DNA from: Corynebacterium sp. p3-SID1145
GTDB taxonomy: Bacteria; Actinomycetota; Actinomycetes; Mycobacteriales; Mycobacteriaceae
Direction: 5' to 3'
Length of the DNA: 64,000 nt
Assembly (NCBI GenBank): GCA_025144245.1
Contig: JALXXC010000010.1
Location: 41,749-105,748 of the forward strand
Shown: in pieces, positions 35,636 through 43,802 of the stretch
Layout: every line of letters begins with the position of its first letter
How positions within the stretch are numbered: the stretch's first letter is position 1
Position numbers and translations under genes: made by a program
Notes under the pieces: model-generated
Seen by the model: only the letters and a program-made list of their open reading frames with translations
What the model was told of the DNA's origin: nothing
The model's database searches: none

Positions 35636-36190
35636 ATGGAAATCATGACTACCCAGCGACGAGCAAACACGACCGCAAAGGCATTCGCAGGTGCCGCGCT
35701 AGTCGGCGCGGCGCTGATGAGCCCCAGCATCGCGACTGCCCAGGAAGCAGTGCCAGCCGACAATTGCGCCCCCAACCCCAGCGCCCCCGAGATCGCTGCA
35801 GCCACCAAGCAGCTCAACGACGAGCACCACACCGACCGTGGTGGTTGGACATACGCGGGCGGTTCCACCTTCAGCCCGTGTGCGGACCTGAGCTACGCCC
35901 TCACCAAGTAGGGCGGCCAGGGCAACGGTGAAGAGACGAATGTGCTGCTGCTGTTCCACAAGGGCCAGTATGTCGGCATCGACTCCAATCACCCGCAGAC
36001 CATCCAGCACATCACGCCGCACGATGACGGCACCTTCACCGTCGTCTACCGCGACATCGAAGCCCAGATGGCTGCCGGCGCACCGAATTCGGATGCCAGC
36101 AAGTTCACAACCGAGGTGACCTATTTCTGGGACGGCGACAAGGTCGGCCACCACGGCAGCATCCCGAACGAGTCCTTCCCGGAGTTCTAG
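35636..36190 (+). pseudogene. LppP/LprE-family secreted protein gene interrupted by an amber codon
   Basis: One frame runs from the ATG at 35636 (or 35645) to TAG 36188-36190, broken only by TAG at 35909-35911. Before the break: a Sec signal (AFAGAALVGAALM...ATAQ), NCAPNPSAPEI and CADLSYALTK. After it: NVLLLFHKGQYVGIDSNHPQ and TYFWDGDKVGHHG. The paralogue at 37894-38559 aligns through this point, and the amber codon lines up exactly with a CAG (Gln), so one C-to-T change explains it. No lipobox cysteine, unlike the paralogue. As read, only a 91-residue fragment would be made. Confidence 0.85.
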
Positions 36191-36214
36191 ACAACAGGAC
36201 ACTTCCGCGGTAGC

Positions 36215-36254
36215 AAGCGGCGCCCGACTGAATGAAAGTCGTGCGCCGCTTTTT
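36215..36254 (+). terminator. Rho-independent terminator after the broken LppP/LprE gene
   Basis: AAGCGGCGC followed by CGACT pairs with AGTCG and GCGCCGCTT around a GAATGAA loop (one mismatch each side), followed by a T-run. It lies 24 bp after the stop codon. Confidence 0.85.
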
Positions 36255-36278
36255 GTGCCGGGCGTAGTCTCCTGAAGG

Positions 36279-37691
36279 ATGAAGAACCCATCGAGCATTG
36301 CACAAACCGCTGCAGCGCTGCTCCTTATCGGGGCAGCCGTCGGCGGCTCAACCGCTCACGCCGAGACTCAGTCTGCTCCTACGGGGACGCGCCTGATGCA
36401 CCGCGACATCAACTCCTCCGACTCGGTTCCCTGGGCGGGGCCGAACATGGCGGGGAAGATCAACTGGTCTGTGCCGCTCGGAACGTGCTCGACGACGTTT
36501 CAGGCATCGGACGGCATGGTGCTGGCCCTGTGCACCAAGTATGTGGGCACGGAACAGAAGCAGAAGAACGCACTGGGATTGGACCTGGGATTGGACACCG
36601 TGGTTCCGTCGGTCGTCCTCTTCGATCCGGAGACCGCCCAGCCGCTGGCCACGCTGGAATTGCAGAAGACCTCTCTGCTCGGCGGGGTGTACGGATACTT
36701 GGACGAGCACGACAACGTGGTCATCGCCGAAGGCACCGATGTCCTCCATATCGGGCACCGGGTTGAAGGCGGGAAGTGGCAGTTGAGCGTCGATAAGCGC
36801 ATGCCTCTCGGCTTACCTTCCGGAACGTCACTCGGCGGCCTTGCACCGGATCAAGCGGGGCGCACCTGGTTTGTCACCAAAGACTCGACGATCGGACTCA
36901 TCGACGAAGGGCGCGTGGTCACCCGCCCGCTCGCACAAGCTCCGGGAGGGGAGACCATCGCGAACGGGCTGACCGGCAGGCCGGACGGCATGAGTGTGCT
37001 CACCAGCCACTCCCTGAACGAGGTCGAATACAAAAACGGGAAGATCGAGCTGAAATGGCGGCGCGATTACGACCGCGGCAGCGCCCGCAAACCCGGGCAG
37101 CTGTCGTGGGGATCGGGGACTACACCGACGGTCTTCGGACCCGACGGGAAATGGGAAGCGATCGTCGACAACGCCGACGGATCCCCGAACCTCATCGTCG
37201 TCGATGCCGATACTGGTGAGGATGTGTGCGTCATGCCGGCGTTCACCACGAGCGGCCCGGGCACGGAGAACTCCCTGATCGCCAGCGGAAATTCGCTGTT
37301 CATCCCGTCCACCTACGGCTTCACGTATCCGCCGAGCGCAGTGGAAGGGAAAGCGGACCCCGAATTCGCCCCGTTTACGGGCGGCCTCGCACGAATCGAC
37401 GTCACCCCAACGGAAAGCGGCGCTCACTGCGAGAGGAAGTGGGAAAAACCGCGCAAGATAGAGACCTTGCCGGTGCTCACCGAGCAGGACCGCACAATCT
37501 GGTCGCTGAGTTCTGATCCCGCACGACTGCGCGTGGATCTCGTCGGTGTCAGCGCCGATACGGGCGAAGAAGTGTCTCGGCGCCAGGTGGGTTCGTTGCC
37601 AGCGGATTTGCCGATGCAGCTCACCGGCATGGTCACTCCCGACGGGGCATACTGGCAGGGGACAGTGACCCGGATGCTCCGTCTGAAATAG
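36279..37691 (+). CDS. Secreted protein, probable beta-propeller
   Basis: A 470-residue exported protein with a Sec signal (IAQTAAALLLIGAAVGGSTAHA). The mature part has repeated short beta blades with Asp/Gly turns, such as VVLFDPETAQPLATLELQ, NLIVVDADTGEDVCVMPAF and GLARIDVTPTE, as in PQQ-like or WD-type propellers without metal or cofactor motifs. I do not recognise a named family. A 52-codon open stretch continues in frame past its TAG stop (see the next entry). It sits in the accessory block between the patatins and prfC. Confidence 0.72.
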   Translation: MKNPSSIAQTAAALLLIGAAVGGSTAHAETQSAPTGTRLMHRDINSSDSVPWAGPNMAGKINWSVPLGTCSTTFQASDGMVLALCTKYVGTEQKQKNALGLDLGLDTVVPSVVLFDPETAQPLATLELQKTSLLGGVYGYLDEHDNVVIAEGTDVLHIGHRVEGGKWQLSVDKRMPLGLPSGTSLGGLAPDQAGRTWFVTKDSTIGLIDEGRVVTRPLAQAPGGETIANGLTGRPDGMSVLTSHSLNEVEYKNGKIELKWRRDYDRGSARKPGQLSWGSGTTPTVFGPDGKWEAIVDNADGSPNLIVVDADTGEDVCVMPAFTTSGPGTENSLIASGNSLFIPSTYGFTYPPSAVEGKADPEFAPFTGGLARIDVTPTESGAHCERKWEKPRKIETLPVLTEQDRTIWSLSSDPARLRVDLVGVSADTGEEVSRRQVGSLPADLPMQLTGMVTPDGAYWQGTVTRMLRLK

Positions 37692-37706
37692 CTAGTCGGC
37701 GACGAG
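37691..37706. repeat. 16-bp direct repeat of prfC 3' end, distal copy
   Basis: Identical to 38568-38583, which encodes the last codons of prfC (LVAD and stop, minus strand). Together they bracket the intact LppP/LprE lipoprotein gene and the debris before it. Confidence 0.85.
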
Positions 37707-37850
37707 GAGGACTCCACATCGGTCCAGCTCTACCAGCCGCCAAAGGAACCCCTCGATTACGCTATGACCAAGGCGGTGTTCAACAACCCCGCTAAGGTCA
37801 CTCCCGTTTCCAGTGGAATCTGCGTCACCGATGGCGCACTGACTCGGTAG
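37692..37850 (+). pseudogene. Protein-like fragment in frame after the propeller gene stop
   Basis: Fifty-two sense codons follow the TAG at 37689-37691 in the same frame and end at TAG 37848-37850. The translation includes VQLYQPPKEPLDYAMTKAVF and TPVSSGICVTDGALTR, with normal-looking composition for a secreted domain including one Cys. Its first codons coincide with the 16-bp prfC repeat, so it is more likely the 3' remnant of another inserted gene than a true extension. Family unknown. Confidence 0.5.
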
Positions 37851-37893
37851 AAGCGGCCTGAAAACCACTGCCTGAAGAAATTGGAAGGTGTTC

Positions 37894-38559
37894 ATGCTCA
37901 ATCACCGTCAACACACCCGCCGGTTCCTCGCCGGGCTTTCCTTTTCGTGTGCTGTTTTCCTCGCAGGATGTAGCGACGACACTATCGCGGAGCCGCCGCT
38001 CCAGTCCGTTGATTCCAGCGTGAAAGCTACCGACGGGGCGACGAGCAGCACTACCATCACGACGCTTTTCGAGACAGAGACTGAGACTGAAGCAGGGCAA
38101 TCCGAACAAGAGGAGCCTGAGAAGCATGAAGAATGCGATACGGACCCGGCTTCTCCCGAGATCCACAAAGCCGTCGATGAGGCCAACGAGGAATACCCGA
38201 ATAAGTTCGGGGGCTGGAAATTCACGGGGCGCACCAACTTCGACTCGTGTGCCGATTTGAGCTACGCTTTCGTGACCCAGGCGGAACAGGGAAACGCGCA
38301 GTTCGGCACGCTGATCCTCATGTTCCACAAGGGCGAGTACATCGGCGTTGATTCGCTTTACCCGCAGCAAGCGATGGAGATCACACCGAATGACGACGGC
38401 AGCTTTACCGTGTTGTACAAAGACTGGGAAGCGTTGGATGAAGCTGGCGCAGGCAACGCTGAATCGCCGAATTACAACAGCACTGTTACCTACTACTGGG
38501 ACGGCGACAAGGTCGCCCACGACGGGCGGATCCCGAACACCTCTTTGACACCGCAGTAA
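37894..38559 (+). CDS. LppP/LprE-family lipoprotein
   Basis: A 221-residue predicted lipoprotein. The signal RRFLAGLSFSCAVFLAGC ends in a lipobox (LAGC), so the cysteine near residue 26 would be acylated and the protein anchored outside the membrane. A Thr/Glu-rich linker precedes the LppP/LprE domain: CDTDPASPEI, GGWKFTGRTNFDSCADLSYAF, LILMFHKGEYIGVDS and TYYWDGDKVAHDG. The family is found in mycobacteria and corynebacteria with unknown function. Start at ATG 37894 after GGAAGG; a GTG at 37888 is possible. The gene ends 9 bp before the prfC stop. Confidence 0.84.
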   Translation: MLNHRQHTRRFLAGLSFSCAVFLAGCSDDTIAEPPLQSVDSSVKATDGATSSTTITTLFETETETEAGQSEQEEPEKHEECDTDPASPEIHKAVDEANEEYPNKFGGWKFTGRTNFDSCADLSYAFVTQAEQGNAQFGTLILMFHKGEYIGVDSLYPQQAMEITPNDDGSFTVLYKDWEALDEAGAGNAESPNYNSTVTYYWDGDKVAHDGRIPNTSLTPQ

Positions 38560-38567
38560 GGGGAGCG

Positions 38568-38583
38568 GCTAGTCGGCGACGAG
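38568..38583. repeat. 16-bp direct repeat, prfC-proximal copy
   Basis: The genuine 3' end of prfC (minus strand), repeated exactly at 37691-37706 beyond the inserted lipoprotein gene. Confidence 0.85.
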
Positions 38584-40200
38584 CGGCTCCATGGTGAGTT
38601 CCGGGTGCTCCTTTTCGATGAAGGCGAGCTTCCACTTGTCGCCGAACAGGGCGATGAGCTCGCCGTCGGTGCGGGTGAAGATCTCCACGCCGCGCTGGCG
38701 GCCCAGCTCAGGTGCGGATTCGGCGTCGGTGCGGCGGGCAACGGAATATGGGATCGGTTCGGTGACAGTCTCGACGTTGTACTCGTTTTCCATCCGCGCC
38801 TGCATGACCTCGAACTGCATGGGGCCGACGGCAGCCATGACAGGGGCGGCATCGCCGCGGGCATCGTTGCGCAGAATCTGCACGACACCCTCCGCGTCCA
38901 GCTGCTCGAGCGCCTTGCGGAACTGCTTGTATTTGCCCAGCGACTTCGCACGCAGGGTGCGGAAGTGCTCGGGTGCGAACTGCGGCATCGGCGGGAACTG
39001 GACCTTCTTGCCTGAGTAGATGGTGTCGCCTGGGGCGAGCGCGCCTGCGTTTACTAGGCCGATGATGTCGCCAGGGAAGGCCGTTTCCACTGTGTCGCGG
39101 TTGCGGCCGAACACGGTGAGGGCGTACTTCGTGGAGAAGCTGCGCCCAGACTGGGCGTGGATGACCTGCATGCCGCGGTCGAATTCGCCGGAGACCACCC
39201 GCATGAACGCCAGCGTGTCGCGGTGGTTCTTGTCCATGCCGGCCTGGACCTTGAACACCACACCCGAGAATTCGTCGCCGACCTCGCGCTCGGTGTCCAT
39301 CGCGGTGGTCGACGACTCCACTGCCTTCGGGTCGGATTCGCGCCCGTCCGGCGCGGGGGCGATGGCGCACAGCGTGTCCAGGATCTGGTGCACACCGAAG
39401 TTGAGCATCGCGGAGGCGAAAATCAGCGGGGAGGTCACGCACTGCTCGAAGAGCCGCTGGTTGTGCACGGCACCATCGGCCGCGAGCAACTCCGCCTCCT
39501 CCACGGCGGTCTCCCACGCATCCTCCTCACGGGCGAGGGCGTCGCTGGGGGAATACTCCTCCTCCGGGGCGATGGTGGAGCCGCCGGCGGTGCGGATGAA
39601 GTGGATATACTGGTCGGCCTCACCGTCGTCGTTGATGTGGGCGAGCCCGCGGAAATCTCCTGCTTCACCGACTGGCCAGTACAGGGGAGTGGGCTGGAGG
39701 TCGATCTCGGTGACGATCTCGTCGACAAGCTCGAGCGGCTCGCGCCCCACGCGGTCCCACTTGTTGATCACCGTGACGATCGGCAGGCCGCGGGCCTTGC
39801 ACACGCGGAAGAGCTTGAGGGTCTGTGGCTCCAGTCCCTTCGCGGCGTCGATGAGCATGACTGCGGCGTCGACGGCGGACAGCACGCGGTAGGTGTCTTC
39901 CGAGAAGTCCGCGTGACCCGGGGTGTCCACCAGGTTGATCACGTAGGGCTCGCCGTCCTGCCCCTCCGGCAGATACTCGAACTGCAGCGCGGACGACGCG
40001 ATCGAAATGCCGCGGTCTTTCTCCATCTCCATCCAGTCGGACACTGTCGATTTGCGGTTGCCCTTGCCGTGCACCGCGCCAGCCTCGGAGATGATGTGCG
40101 CGTGCAGCGCCAGCGCCTCCGTCAACGTCGACTTACCGGCGTCCGGGTGGGCGATGACGGCGAACGTGCGGCGGCGGGCGGCCTCGGAAACGGTGCTCAT
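38569..40200 (-). CDS. prfC: Peptide chain release factor 3
   Basis: A 543-residue GTPase that recycles RF1/RF2 from the ribosome after termination. G-domain motifs: AHPDAGKSTLTEA (G1) near residue 17, DRGISIASSAL (G2), VDTPGHADFSEDTYR (G3) and NKWDR (G4). The RF3-specific C-terminal part includes GDIIGLVNAGALAPGDTIY. Normal length for the family. ATG start at 40200. Its last four codons are duplicated at 37691-37706. Confidence 0.96.
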   Translation of the reverse strand: MSTVSEAARRRTFAVIAHPDAGKSTLTEALALHAHIISEAGAVHGKGNRKSTVSDWMEMEKDRGISIASSALQFEYLPEGQDGEPYVINLVDTPGHADFSEDTYRVLSAVDAAVMLIDAAKGLEPQTLKLFRVCKARGLPIVTVINKWDRVGREPLELVDEIVTEIDLQPTPLYWPVGEAGDFRGLAHINDDGEADQYIHFIRTAGGSTIAPEEEYSPSDALAREEDAWETAVEEAELLAADGAVHNQRLFEQCVTSPLIFASAMLNFGVHQILDTLCAIAPAPDGRESDPKAVESSTTAMDTEREVGDEFSGVVFKVQAGMDKNHRDTLAFMRVVSGEFDRGMQVIHAQSGRSFSTKYALTVFGRNRDTVETAFPGDIIGLVNAGALAPGDTIYSGKKVQFPPMPQFAPEHFRTLRAKSLGKYKQFRKALEQLDAEGVVQILRNDARGDAAPVMAAVGPMQFEVMQARMENEYNVETVTEPIPYSVARRTDAESAPELGRQRGVEIFTRTDGELIALFGDKWKLAFIEKEHPELTMEPLVAD

Positions 40201-40259
40201 GACCTGTAGAGGGTAGTCGCTCCGGCAGCGGCAGGGCTAACCAGTGCGGGGCAGTGGAA

Positions 40260-41144
40260 TCAGAGTAGGGACTCTGCGAAAAGTGCCTGGTCGATCGCGA
40301 TCCCGACGGCTGCTCCCGCGCCTGCCGCCTGCGACACCTGGTCAGGGGAGCTGACCACATTTCCCGCTGCCCACAGGCCCGGCTGCGAGGTCAGGCCGCG
40401 TTCTGTGCGGACCCATCCATCGACGACGTCGCATCCGGCCTCGCGCAACAGCGCGTCGTTCGGTTCGAAACGCGGGCCAGTGAAGCAGGATTCGAACACG
40501 AATTGGTGGCCTGTCGAGCGAACCGCAACTCGGTCGCCCTCTGCTGGGCCTACTTCCAAGACGGGTTCGTCGATGATCGTGATGCCGAGCGATTCGAAAA
40601 GAGCCCTCTCCTCGTCGGGAAGCTCGAGGCCGTTCGGCAAGAACGTGACGGTCTTCGCCCACTTGGTGAGCAGCTTGGAAATGTGGAACGTGAAGCCGGG
40701 GTTCTCCCCGCCGATGACCGCGAGGTCAGTTCCGTTCACCTCATATCCGTGGCAGTAGGGGCAGTGGAAGACCCGCGTTCCCCACAGCGCAGGCAATCCG
40801 TCCACGTCGGGCAAGACGTCGGTGATTCCGGTGGCGACGAGGAGATGCGGTGACTCAATGGCCTTGCCGCTGCCGAGAGTCACAGACCACTGGTCATCCA
40901 CTCTCGTTAGATTCTCTGCGCGGTCCCTCACGATCGTGCCGCCGAACGACTCGAATTCAGCGTGGCCCTTTTCCAACAGTTCGGTTGGCTTGACTCCGTC
41001 CATTCCCAAGATGCCGTGGGCGTGCTCGCTGAATCGGTTGCGCGGACGGCCCTCGTCAATCAAGCAGACGGAACGATTCGCCCGCGCCAAGTTGATCGCC
41101 GCGGCGGTTCCGGCGAAGCCTCCGCCGATGATCGTGACATCCAT
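40260..41144 (-). CDS. Thioredoxin reductase-like FAD/NAD(P) oxidoreductase
   Basis: A 294-residue two-domain flavoprotein. IIGGGFAGTAAAINLARANR is the FAD loop, HCPYCHGYEV contains the redox-active CxxC in the thioredoxin-reductase position, IGGENPG lies in the NAD(P) domain, and GLWAAGNVVSSPDQVSQAAGAG is the C-terminal FAD motif. Low-Mr TrxB enzymes have CATC-type centres. The CPYC version and weak NADPH loop point to a TrxB-like disulfide oxidoreductase such as those linked to redox-active metabolite enzymes, so I do not call it trxB. It is divergent from an FMN reductase gene. Confidence 0.86.
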   Translation of the reverse strand: MDVTIIGGGFAGTAAAINLARANRSVCLIDEGRPRNRFSEHAHGILGMDGVKPTELLEKGHAEFESFGGTIVRDRAENLTRVDDQWSVTLGSGKAIESPHLLVATGITDVLPDVDGLPALWGTRVFHCPYCHGYEVNGTDLAVIGGENPGFTFHISKLLTKWAKTVTFLPNGLELPDEERALFESLGITIIDEPVLEVGPAEGDRVAVRSTGHQFVFESCFTGPRFEPNDALLREAGCDVVDGWVRTERGLTSQPGLWAAGNVVSSPDQVSQAAGAGAAVGIAIDQALFAESLL

Positions 41145-41284
41145 GTTCTAGCCCCCTGGAATTCTTTCAACCGGTTCTCGCGTTGAAGACACTAGTTGCT
41201 CGAGCTCCGTCGCGGGAGGCCCTGTTGGCCTTCGTTAGAGTGGGGCCGAGATAGGTGACTTGTACGCAAACGAGAGGAGACACA

Positions 41285-41818
41285 ATGAAGATCGGCGTGA
41301 TCGTCGGTTCCATCCGCAAGAGCCGCACCGCAATAAAGGTGGCTGACTGGATGAAGGAGAATATCGGCGAGCGGGAGGGAGCCGAGTACGAGTTCATCGA
41401 CCTCGCGGATTACGACCTTCCGCTTTACGACGGCGCCGGGCTGCCCATGCTCATGAATAAGCAGTACGACAATGATGAGGTCACCCGCTGGTCGAAGGCG
41501 ATCGACGCGTGCGATGCGTTTATCTTCATCACGCCCGAGTACAACCACTCGGTGCCGGCTGCGTTGAAGAACGCGGTGGACACCCTCGGCCCGGAGTGGG
41601 TGGGCAAGCCCATCGCATTCGTCGGCTACGGCGGTGTCGGAGCGATCCGCGCGATCGAGCACTGGCGCCAGATCGCCGCGAATTTCCACATGCACGACAT
41701 CCGCGAGCAGCTCGGCTTCATCCAGGCGATGGAGATGCGAGACGGCTTCAATCCGATGCCGAACCGCGCCAAGGAGCTCGCCGCGATGTGCGACCGCCTC
41801 GAGGCTGCCGCCCGCTAA
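41285..41818 (+). CDS. NADPH-dependent FMN reductase family protein
   Basis: A 177-residue flavodoxin-fold protein. KIGVIVGSIRKSRTAIKVADW is the FMN phosphate loop, and FITPEYNHSVPAALKNAVDTL is the family signature around residue 79. Such proteins reduce FMN, quinones, azo dyes or chromate with NAD(P)H. Start at ATG 41285 behind GAGAGGAG. Divergent from the TrxB-like gene, with a 140-bp region between them. The stop overlaps the convergent DUF2200 gene by 4 bp. Confidence 0.92.
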   Translation: MKIGVIVGSIRKSRTAIKVADWMKENIGEREGAEYEFIDLADYDLPLYDGAGLPMLMNKQYDNDEVTRWSKAIDACDAFIFITPEYNHSVPAALKNAVDTLGPEWVGKPIAFVGYGGVGAIRAIEHWRQIAANFHMHDIREQLGFIQAMEMRDGFNPMPNRAKELAAMCDRLEAAAR

Positions 41819-42177
41819 TTACTGCGGATGATTTTGTCGACGGCCTTGCCGCGTGCCAGCTCGTCGACGATCTTGTCCATCATGCGGATCTTTTGCATGA
41901 GCGGGTCCTCGACGTCCTCGACCCGCACACCGCACACGCTGCCGGTGATGAGCTCCGCGCCGGGGTCGAGCGTGACGTGCTCAAAGAAATCGCGCAGCGT
42001 GGCACCTGATTCCGCCTGGGCATGGAGCTCGTCGGTGGTGAGACCGCTAAACCAAGTGAGGACCTCGTCGAGCTCCGCCCGTGTCCGGCCCTTGCGCTCG
42101 ACCTTGGCCACGTAGTTGCCGTAGATATCGCCGAACGGGTAGTTGAACACCCGCTCGAGCTTTGCCTTTTCGTCCAT
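41815..42177 (-). CDS. DUF2200 family protein
   Basis: A 120-residue cytosolic protein. VFNYPFGDIYGNYVAKVERKGRTRAELDEVLTW, split by the turn at FGDIYG, is the DUF2200 pattern, with ITGSVCGVRVEDVEDPLMQKIRMMDKIVDEL at the C-terminus. Function unknown; members are scattered in bacteria and possibly horizontally spread. It lies 12 bp upstream of the end of pth and is transcribed in the same direction. Confidence 0.87.
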   Translation of the reverse strand: MDEKAKLERVFNYPFGDIYGNYVAKVERKGRTRAELDEVLTWFSGLTTDELHAQAESGATLRDFFEHVTLDPGAELITGSVCGVRVEDVEDPLMQKIRMMDKIVDELARGKAVDKIIRSN

Positions 42178-42189
42178 GCGGTAAATCTC

Positions 42190-42804
42190 CTATCGGCTGT
42201 GAATGTCGTTCTGCGCCCGCTGCAGGCCTTCCTCGATCACAAGGCGCGCGGCGTCCGCGGCGGTGGCGATCTGCTCGTCGAGGCCCTCGTGGTCGACGGG
42301 GCTAAGGACCCACTCCGGGACCGGCATGCCCTTCGGCGGGCGCCCGATGCCGATGCGCACGCGGATAAATTCGCGGGTTCCCAGCTGCTCGGTCAGGGAC
42401 TTCAGGCCGTTATGGCCGTTCTCGTTCCCTCCCTGCTTGATGCGGACTTTCCCGGCGGGCAGGTCGAGCTCGTCGTGGAGGACGATGATGCGCTCCGGCG
42501 GAATCCCGAGTTTCTCCGACACCGGAGCAACGCCTTCGCCGCTGTTGTTCATGAACGTCGTCGACCGAAGCGCGAGGGCAGACGTGTCCGGCACCACCAC
42601 TCCCTGGGCTTTGAAGGAGGGGAGGGGACGCAGGGTGTGTTCGTCGATAAGCATGTCCTGCGCCATGTAGCCCACGTTGTGGCGGGTGGTGGCGTATTTC
42701 GCGCCGGGGTTGCCCAAGCCGACAATGAGCCACTCGGCAGCGAGCGAGTCGAGATCGGGTATGTGCTGGCGGGGTGCGAAAAGGGCGCGGATTTTGTCGA
42801 ACAC
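42190..42804 (-). CDS. pth: Peptidyl-tRNA hydrolase, copy 1
   Basis: A 204-residue Pth that frees tRNA from drop-off peptidyl-tRNA. Catalytic-site blocks: LIVGLGNPGAKYATTRHNVGYM (His in TRHN), TFMNNSGEG, LHDELDLPAGKVRIKQGG and NGHNGLKSL. The N-terminus is about 24 residues longer than in copy 2. GTG start at 42804. Corynebacteria carry two pth genes around a nitronate monooxygenase, as here. Confidence 0.93.
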   Translation of the reverse strand: MFDKIRALFAPRQHIPDLDSLAAEWLIVGLGNPGAKYATTRHNVGYMAQDMLIDEHTLRPLPSFKAQGVVVPDTSALALRSTTFMNNSGEGVAPVSEKLGIPPERIIVLHDELDLPAGKVRIKQGGNENGHNGLKSLTEQLGTREFIRVRIGIGRPPKGMPVPEWVLSPVDHEGLDEQIATAADAARLVIEEGLQRAQNDIHSR

Positions 42805-42844
42805 GCAGCCCAGTCTAAGTCAGCGCTTCGCTAGAGTGGCCACC

Positions 42845-43795
42845 ATGACACCAGAACTTCCCGCCCGTCTGCCCCGCGTCGTCGCCGCCCCCATGGCGGG
42901 TGGCCCGAGCACTCCCGCGCTCGTGAATGCCGTCGGTTTCGGCTTCCTCGCATGGGGGACGTGCACGCTCGAGCACGCGCGCGAAGAGCTTTCGCTAATC
43001 GACGAGCCCTTTGGCATCAATCTCTTCTACCCGCAACCCGAGACCCCGCGCCGGGAGGATCTGGAAGCAGTCGCGGCTGAGCTCAACGCGGAGATCCCCG
43101 AGCCGGATTACACTTTCGGCTTCCACGAGAAGCTCGACCTCGCGCTTGCCGACGGGCGTGCGGCGATCATTTCCTGCACGTTCGGCTGCTTCACTGAAGC
43201 AGAATTCAAGCGCATCCACGACGCGGGCATCCAGGCGTGGGTGACTGTGACGAACGAGGTCGATGCACTCAAGGCTGCCGAACTCGGCGCCGACGGCGTC
43301 ATCGTGCAGGGCCCGAAGGCCGGCGGCCACCGCTCCACGTGGACAATCACTGAAGAGCCCGATAACCGCGACCTGGAGCAGCTGCTCAGCGGCATTTTCC
43401 GCCACGTCAACATCCCGATCATCGCCGCTGGCGGCGCTCGCACGGCCGAGGATGTCGAGCGCCTCATCGAGTGGGGCGCGAATTCCGTCGCCTGCGGCAG
43501 CGCATTCCTGCTGGCCGACGAAGCCGGCACCAGCGAGGTGAACCGCGCTACCTTGCGCGCCGGCGGAACGTCTGTATCCACCCGCGCGTTCTCCGGCCGC
43601 TACGCCCGCGGTGTGGAAACCCGGTTCACCCGCGAGCACGACGATCTTCCACCGCTGTACCCGCAGTTGAACGCCATGCAGAAACCCCTGCGCAAGGATC
43701 CCGACCACGGCTACTGCCTCGTCGGCGACGATTTCGCTGGGAAACTCCACGAAGGACCCGCCGCGGAGATCGAGGCGAAGTTGCTGGGGCGCTAA
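42845..43795 (+). CDS. Nitronate monooxygenase family protein
   Basis: A 316-residue FMN-dependent TIM-barrel enzyme of the 2-nitropropane dioxygenase family, which oxidises nitronates such as propionate-3-nitronate. Visible: VVAAPMAGGPSTPALVNAV at the N-terminus, the phosphate loop block VQGPKAGGHRS near residue 160, and PIIAAGGARTAEDVERL near residue 195. Start at ATG 42845. It sits on the opposite strand between the two pth genes. Confidence 0.9.
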   Translation: MTPELPARLPRVVAAPMAGGPSTPALVNAVGFGFLAWGTCTLEHAREELSLIDEPFGINLFYPQPETPRREDLEAVAAELNAEIPEPDYTFGFHEKLDLALADGRAAIISCTFGCFTEAEFKRIHDAGIQAWVTVTNEVDALKAAELGADGVIVQGPKAGGHRSTWTITEEPDNRDLEQLLSGIFRHVNIPIIAAGGARTAEDVERLIEWGANSVACGSAFLLADEAGTSEVNRATLRAGGTSVSTRAFSGRYARGVETRFTREHDDLPPLYPQLNAMQKPLRKDPDHGYCLVGDDFAGKLHEGPAAEIEAKLLGR

Positions 43796-43802
43796 CTGTG
43801 CG

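Noticed and set aside
35909-37691. Genetic-code reassignment or amber suppression, because two in-frame TAGs occur close together
   Set aside because: Many intact genes in the window end in TAG, no suppressor tRNA is seen, and each case has a simpler explanation (point mutation; inserted gene debris).
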